Source: Bacteroidales bacterium | GTDB lineage: Bacteria > Bacteroidota > Bacteroidia > Bacteroidales > F082 | Length of the DNA stretch: 64,000 nt | NCBI GenBank assembly: GCA_024400455.1 | Contig: JAKSMU010000001.1 | Coordinates: 289,657-353,656, forward strand | Direction of reading: 5' to 3' | Shown here: in pieces, positions 60,986 through 64,000 of the stretch | Layout of the letters: every line of letters begins with the position of its first letter | Position numbering within the stretch: position 1 is the first letter of the stretch | Program-made: the position numbers and the translations under genes | Notes under the pieces: generated by a model | Database searches by the model: none | What the model was told of the DNA's origin: nothing | What the model saw: the letters and a program-made list of their open reading frames with translations, nothing else

Positions 60986-61914
60986 AAAGAGCCATGAAGT
61001 TTTCGGTTTTAGTCTGCCTACTGAGTTGGGCGATAATTGCCGTCGTCCGCTTTGGTTTCGGTTTGACGAGCGAAAAAAGCATGGTGGGCTTCACCATTTT
61101 TGAGTCCATTTATATGCTATTTCCGATGCTCACGGCATTGTTGCTGCAAGCCTTTAAAAAGGAGAAATTCAACCACACGGGCTTGGTCAACTTCAAGATT
61201 TCGTGGATTTGGTTGGTGGCTTGGCTGCTGCCGGTTCTCCTTGTTTTTGTCTGCATCTTCGTCAATGGATGCTTCCCAGGCATTGAGTTGAAATACAGCG
61301 CCGAGCAAATCATCAGTCAGTTTAAGGTTCCGGAAGAGCAGCAGGAATTGGTTCGTTCACAAATGGCGGCCATGCCAGCGGCAGTAATGATGGTTGCGAA
61401 TGTTTTTTCGGGACTGCTTGCCGGTGTCACAGTCAATGCGGCTTTCGCTTTTGGCGAGGAATACGGCTGGCGCAATTATCTGGTTGATGCTTTGCGCGGA
61501 GAGAAGTTCTGGGTTGCGGCATTGTTCATCGGAACGGTTTGGGGACTTTGGCATTTCCCGCTCATCATGTCAGGCCACAACTATCCTAACGAGCCTTGTT
61601 GGGGCGTCTTGCTGATGGTGGTCATGTGCATTTTGTTAGGTGTCATTGAACTGTATTTCGTTCTGAAAACCAAGTCGATGGTGATTGCGGCCATCATTCA
61701 CGGCACTTTCAACGCAATCTGTGGGTTGGTCATCTATTTCGTCCAAGGCGGCAACGATTTCCTCAACGGGATGACAGGTTTGGCAGGCTTCATCACGATG
61801 GGGGGTGCCATTCTATGCTTGTGGATTTACGACCGATGCATTGCTAAGGAAGGCATATTTGCGCAGGCAATTGGTGAATCATTGGAAGGGAGTGGTCATG
61901 GCGAAAGAGAATAA
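60982..61914 (+). CDS. CPBP-family intramembrane metalloprotease
   Basis: 310 residues with about eight hydrophobic segments. The active-site motifs are FGEEYGWRNYLVDAL (Glu-Glu and Arg), WGLWHFPLIMSGHN (His), and IAAIIHGTFNAICG (second His). These are the conserved parts of the CPBP/Abi family related to Rce1. In other bacteria such proteins process prenylated or bacteriocin-type substrates, or give immunity to them; here the substrate may be a product of the neighbouring paralog genes, which is inference. It overlaps the next gene by 17 bp. Confidence 0.92.
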   Translation: MKRAMKFSVLVCLLSWAIIAVVRFGFGLTSEKSMVGFTIFESIYMLFPMLTALLLQAFKKEKFNHTGLVNFKISWIWLVAWLLPVLLVFVCIFVNGCFPGIELKYSAEQIISQFKVPEEQQELVRSQMAAMPAAVMMVANVFSGLLAGVTVNAAFAFGEEYGWRNYLVDALRGEKFWVAALFIGTVWGLWHFPLIMSGHNYPNEPCWGVLLMVVMCILLGVIELYFVLKTKSMVIAAIIHGTFNAICGLVIYFVQGGNDFLNGMTGLAGFITMGGAILCLWIYDRCIAKEGIFAQAIGESLEGSGHGERE

Positions 61915-62065
61915 CGGTTCAACAAAAACTTTCCTCTTGCGTGTGGACGAGGAAACGATGGAAGCGGTCGAGAAATGGGCTGCCGATGAGTTCCGTTCCG
62001 TCAACGGACAACTGCAATGGATTATCGCCGAAGCACTAAAGAAAAGCGGAAGAAAGAAAAAGTAA
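61898..62065 (+). CDS. Small Arc-like DNA-binding protein
   Basis: 55 residues from MAKENNGSTKTFLLRVDEET; a longer in-frame start lies inside the CPBP gene and is unlikely. The chain has the ribbon-helix-helix pattern: strand KTFLLRVDEET, then helices MEAVEKWAADEFRSVNGQLQ and IIAEALKKSG. It fits the Arc-like regulators that often follow SPFH or membrane-protein genes in Bacteroidetes. It probably binds DNA as a dimer and may control this operon. Confidence 0.8.
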   Translation: MAKENNGSTKTFLLRVDEETMEAVEKWAADEFRSVNGQLQWIIAEALKKSGRKKK

Positions 62066-62106
62066 TAATCTTAGCCGTGCAGCTAAAGGCTTAAAAATTA
62101 GAAAAA

Positions 62107-63471
62107 ATGAAAAGTAAAATCTTAAAAACGAGTCTCTTCATGACTATGATGGCGTTATTCGCCACAACCGCAAAAGCGCAAATCGAAGGCTATTGGAAAG
62201 GTGAATTGAATTTAGGTGCCCAGCAATTGGGCGTGTGTTTCAACATTCAGTCGGATGGAGGGAAATTTGTCTCAACGATGGATGTGCCCGCGCAAGGTGC
62301 ATTTGATGTTTCTGTTGACGAAACAATTTATGCAAACGACACCTTGAAAATCGAAATTGCGGCAATAAATGCTTCATATTGTGGTGTTTATGCAAGTGAT
62401 ACAATCAATGGGGCTTTTACACAAATGGGAATGAGTTTTCCTTTGAATCTCGTTCGTGGTGAAAAGGAAGCCAAAAAAGCCCGTCCGCAAGACCCGAAGG
62501 AACCATTTAACTACCGTTCTGAAAACGTGACTTTCAGAAACGAAAAAGAGGATTTCTCACTTGCCGGAACGTTGACTATTCCTGAAGGTGAAGGCCCGTT
62601 TCCTGCCGTCGTCCTTGTTTCGGGCAGCGGCCAGCAGAACCGCGATGAGGAACTGATGAATCACCGTCCGTTTTGGGTCATCGCCGATTATCTGTCGCGC
62701 AATGGCGTGGCGGTTTTGCGTTACGACGACCGAGGCGAAGGCCAGTCGGAAGGCGACCCGAAAATGGCAACCACGATGGATTTGTCGTTCGATGCCGAAG
62801 CCGCTTTCGATTTCCTTTTGAAGCAGAAAAACATCAATGCAACGAAAGTCGGCATCTTGGGCCATAGCGAAGGCGGCACCATCAACTGTATGGTCGCCTC
62901 GCGCCGTAAGGATGTGGCTTTCATCGTTTCTTTGGCGGGACCAGCCGTCAAAGGCATGGAGGTCATCAAAGCCCAGCAGGAAGCCATTTACAGGGCTTCC
63001 GGCGTGTCGCAAGCCGCCATTGACGCTTCCAATCAATTGACGGATATGCTTTACGGCATTATCGCAAATACCGATGACAGGGAGCAAGCCGCAACGCAAA
63101 TGCGTGAAATGCTTGCAGGTTTCGGAATGCCTGAAGAAACAATTGCCTCGACGGTCAATCCTTTGGTTTCACCTTGGATGTTTTATTTCCTGAAATACGA
63201 CCCGACGGAAGCCATCGCAAACACCAACTGCCCAGCTTTGTTGCTGAATGGTTCGTTGGATTTGCAGGTCTTGGCTTCGCAGAATCTGCCCGCCTACGAA
63301 AAAATCGCTTCGGATTACGTCAAGACCAACATGACCATCCGCGAATTTCCTGACTTAAATCATCTGTTCCAGCATTGCACGACAGGCTCGCCAAACGAAT
63401 ATGTCAACATTGATGAAACCATTTCTCCAGAAGTGTTGCAAGCCGTTTTGGAGTTCGTGAAAGGCATTTGA
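62107..63471 (+). CDS. Secreted alpha/beta hydrolase
   Basis: 454 residues. A signal peptide (to TTAKAQ) and an N-terminal beta-rich domain (IEGYWKGELNLGAQQLGVCF; about 25-135) precede an alpha/beta-hydrolase domain. The oxyanion region is VVLVSGSGQQNRDEE, the strand VLRYDDRGEGQSEGDP follows, and the nucleophile elbow is GHSEGGTI (Ser near residue 254). A late Asp is in LNGSLDLQV and the His in FPDLNHLFQ. It is an esterase or dipeptidyl-peptidase-like enzyme of the periplasm or surface; the substrate is unknown. It has its own terminator. Confidence 0.9.
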   Translation: MKSKILKTSLFMTMMALFATTAKAQIEGYWKGELNLGAQQLGVCFNIQSDGGKFVSTMDVPAQGAFDVSVDETIYANDTLKIEIAAINASYCGVYASDTINGAFTQMGMSFPLNLVRGEKEAKKARPQDPKEPFNYRSENVTFRNEKEDFSLAGTLTIPEGEGPFPAVVLVSGSGQQNRDEELMNHRPFWVIADYLSRNGVAVLRYDDRGEGQSEGDPKMATTMDLSFDAEAAFDFLLKQKNINATKVGILGHSEGGTINCMVASRRKDVAFIVSLAGPAVKGMEVIKAQQEAIYRASGVSQAAIDASNQLTDMLYGIIANTDDREQAATQMREMLAGFGMPEETIASTVNPLVSPWMFYFLKYDPTEAIANTNCPALLLNGSLDLQVLASQNLPAYEKIASDYVKTNMTIREFPDLNHLFQHCTTGSPNEYVNIDETISPEVLQAVLEFVKGI

Positions 63472-63495
63472 ATACATGTCATCTGAATTATGTGG

Positions 63496-63520
63496 AGACG
63501 TAGCGTGCTACGTCTTTTTT
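63496..63520 (+). terminator. Terminator of the alpha/beta hydrolase gene
   Basis: AGACGTAGC, GT, GCTACGTCT followed by further T. The near-perfect stem lies 25 bp past the stop. Confidence 0.85.
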
Positions 63521-63604
63521 GCGTAATGTTGCATATATCCAACGAGTGTTTTCATTATGCTAATCGAAGGGCAATAGGGGATAGTCGGTTGTGTTATTGT
63601 GTCC

Positions 63605-63663
63605 CAAAAACACAAAATGAAATGCCTCAAAAACACAAAATGAAATGCCTCAAAAACACAAAA
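63605..63663. repeat. Three 23 bp tandem repeats
   Basis: CAAAAACACAAAATGAAATG plus CCT starts at 63605 and 63628, with a partial third at 63651. AT-rich, non-coding. Confidence 0.8.
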
Positions 63664-63731
63664 TATGTTTTGTAATTCAAATAAAATGAGCGATTTATAA
63701 ACTCGGTTCTTAAAATTCTATTTGTTCCATT

Positions 63732-63766
63732 AAAAAAGCCTTTCGGAATCTCCGAAAGGCTTTTTT
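63732..63766. terminator. Bidirectional terminator between hydrolase and rpoD
   Basis: AAAAAAGCCTTTCGGA (63732-63747), three bases, and the exact complement at 63751-63766. A stem with six T on both sides works for rpoD on the minus strand and as a backup for the plus strand. Confidence 0.92.
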
Positions 63767-63773
63767 AAGTTTT

Positions 63774-64000
63774 TTAACCGAGGTAACTCTTTAGGATCTT
63801 GCTTCGGCTGGTGTGTTTCAACCGGCGTATGGCTTTTTCCTTAATCTGACGCACGCGTTCGCGGGTCAGGTCGTACTTTTCGCCAATCTCTTCAAGCGTC
63901 ATGGGGTGACTGCCATTCAGGCCGAAATAAAGCCTGATGACGTCTTGTTCCTTTTGCGTCAATGTCGAGATGGCGCGGTCAATTTCTTTGCGTAACGACT
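63774..64000 (-). CDS. rpoD: Primary sigma factor RpoD, C-terminal part
   Basis: The window holds the last 75 or so codons: [40 protein letters not shown] and [20 protein letters not shown]. This is region 4 of a group-1/2 sigma factor, with the helix-turn-helix ([18 protein letters not shown]) that contacts the -33 promoter element. The short ending [13 protein letters not shown] is typical of Bacteroidetes RpoD. The remainder lies beyond the right edge. Confidence 0.93.
   Translation of the reverse strand, partial: SLRKEIDRAISTLTQKEQDVIRLYFGLNGSHPMTLEEIGEKYDLTRERVRQIKEKAIRRLKHTSRSKILKSYLG

Overview
The window looks like a chromosomal segment of a Bacteroidales (Bacteroidota) bacterium, probably gut- or rumen-associated. 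The signs are secreted proteins ending in type IX secretion (T9SS) sorting domains, a C10 cysteine peptidase, a CarboxypepD_reg/beta-barrel receptor, a VirE_N/DUF3987/DUF4248 cassette, and repeated promoter boxes of the Bacteroidetes form TAnnTTTG just upstream of genes. No tRNA, rRNA or CRISPR array was seen. The species cannot be named from sequence alone.

Layout. 1-1.0 kb: start of a porin-like gene and a small heat-shock protein. 1.2-12.9 kb: a leftward block of signalling genes, namely PP2C phosphatase, zinc-ribbon FHA protein, zinc-ribbon three-module AAA+ ATPase, membrane Ser/Thr kinase, multi-zinc-ribbon coiled-coil protein, M48 metallopeptidase with a TerB-like tail, and a TerB-like/Sel1-repeat protein. 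A three-gene DUF3791/DUF3990 (ADP-ribosyltransferase-like) cassette sits inside it. The kinase, phosphatase, phosphopeptide reader, ATPase and protease together look like one phospho-regulated protein-remodelling system, and this is the best candidate for a little-described system here.

13-33 kb: mostly core and cell-envelope genes (MFS and two EamA transporters, TrmH/SpoU methyltransferase, CaCA exchanger, yggS, gcvT, rhomboid protease, SGNH lipoprotein, C10 peptidase, OmpA/PD40 protein, T9SS adhesin, folD, ffh, HD protein).

33-47.4 kb: an accessory region full of repeats. It holds a 32-33 bp tandem array with an adjacent 212 bp palindromic MITE-like element, the VirE_N/DUF3987/DUF4248 cassette, an unknown two-gene pair, and a junction of two gene fragments. 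Then comes a segment bounded by two 149 bp elements sharing the same 30 bp left end, in the same orientation. Inside it are a single-chain nuclease-methyltransferase-specificity enzyme, a second half-specificity subunit, an AT-rich gene whose product matches proteasome-type Ntn hydrolases at the catalytic positions, a frameshifted DinD-like remnant, and a DUF4143 ATPase preceded by four 33-34 bp direct repeats.

47.7-63.5 kb: envelope and stress genes. These are a beta-helix protein with a T9SS partner, a YtrA-type ABC operon with three permeases, an outer-membrane beta-barrel protein, an SPFH operon with four tandem paralogous membrane proteins, a CPBP protease and an Arc-like protein, and a secreted alpha/beta hydrolase. 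The ABC and SPFH operons share a 14 bp promoter-region motif, suggesting joint control. The window ends in the 3' part of rpoD.
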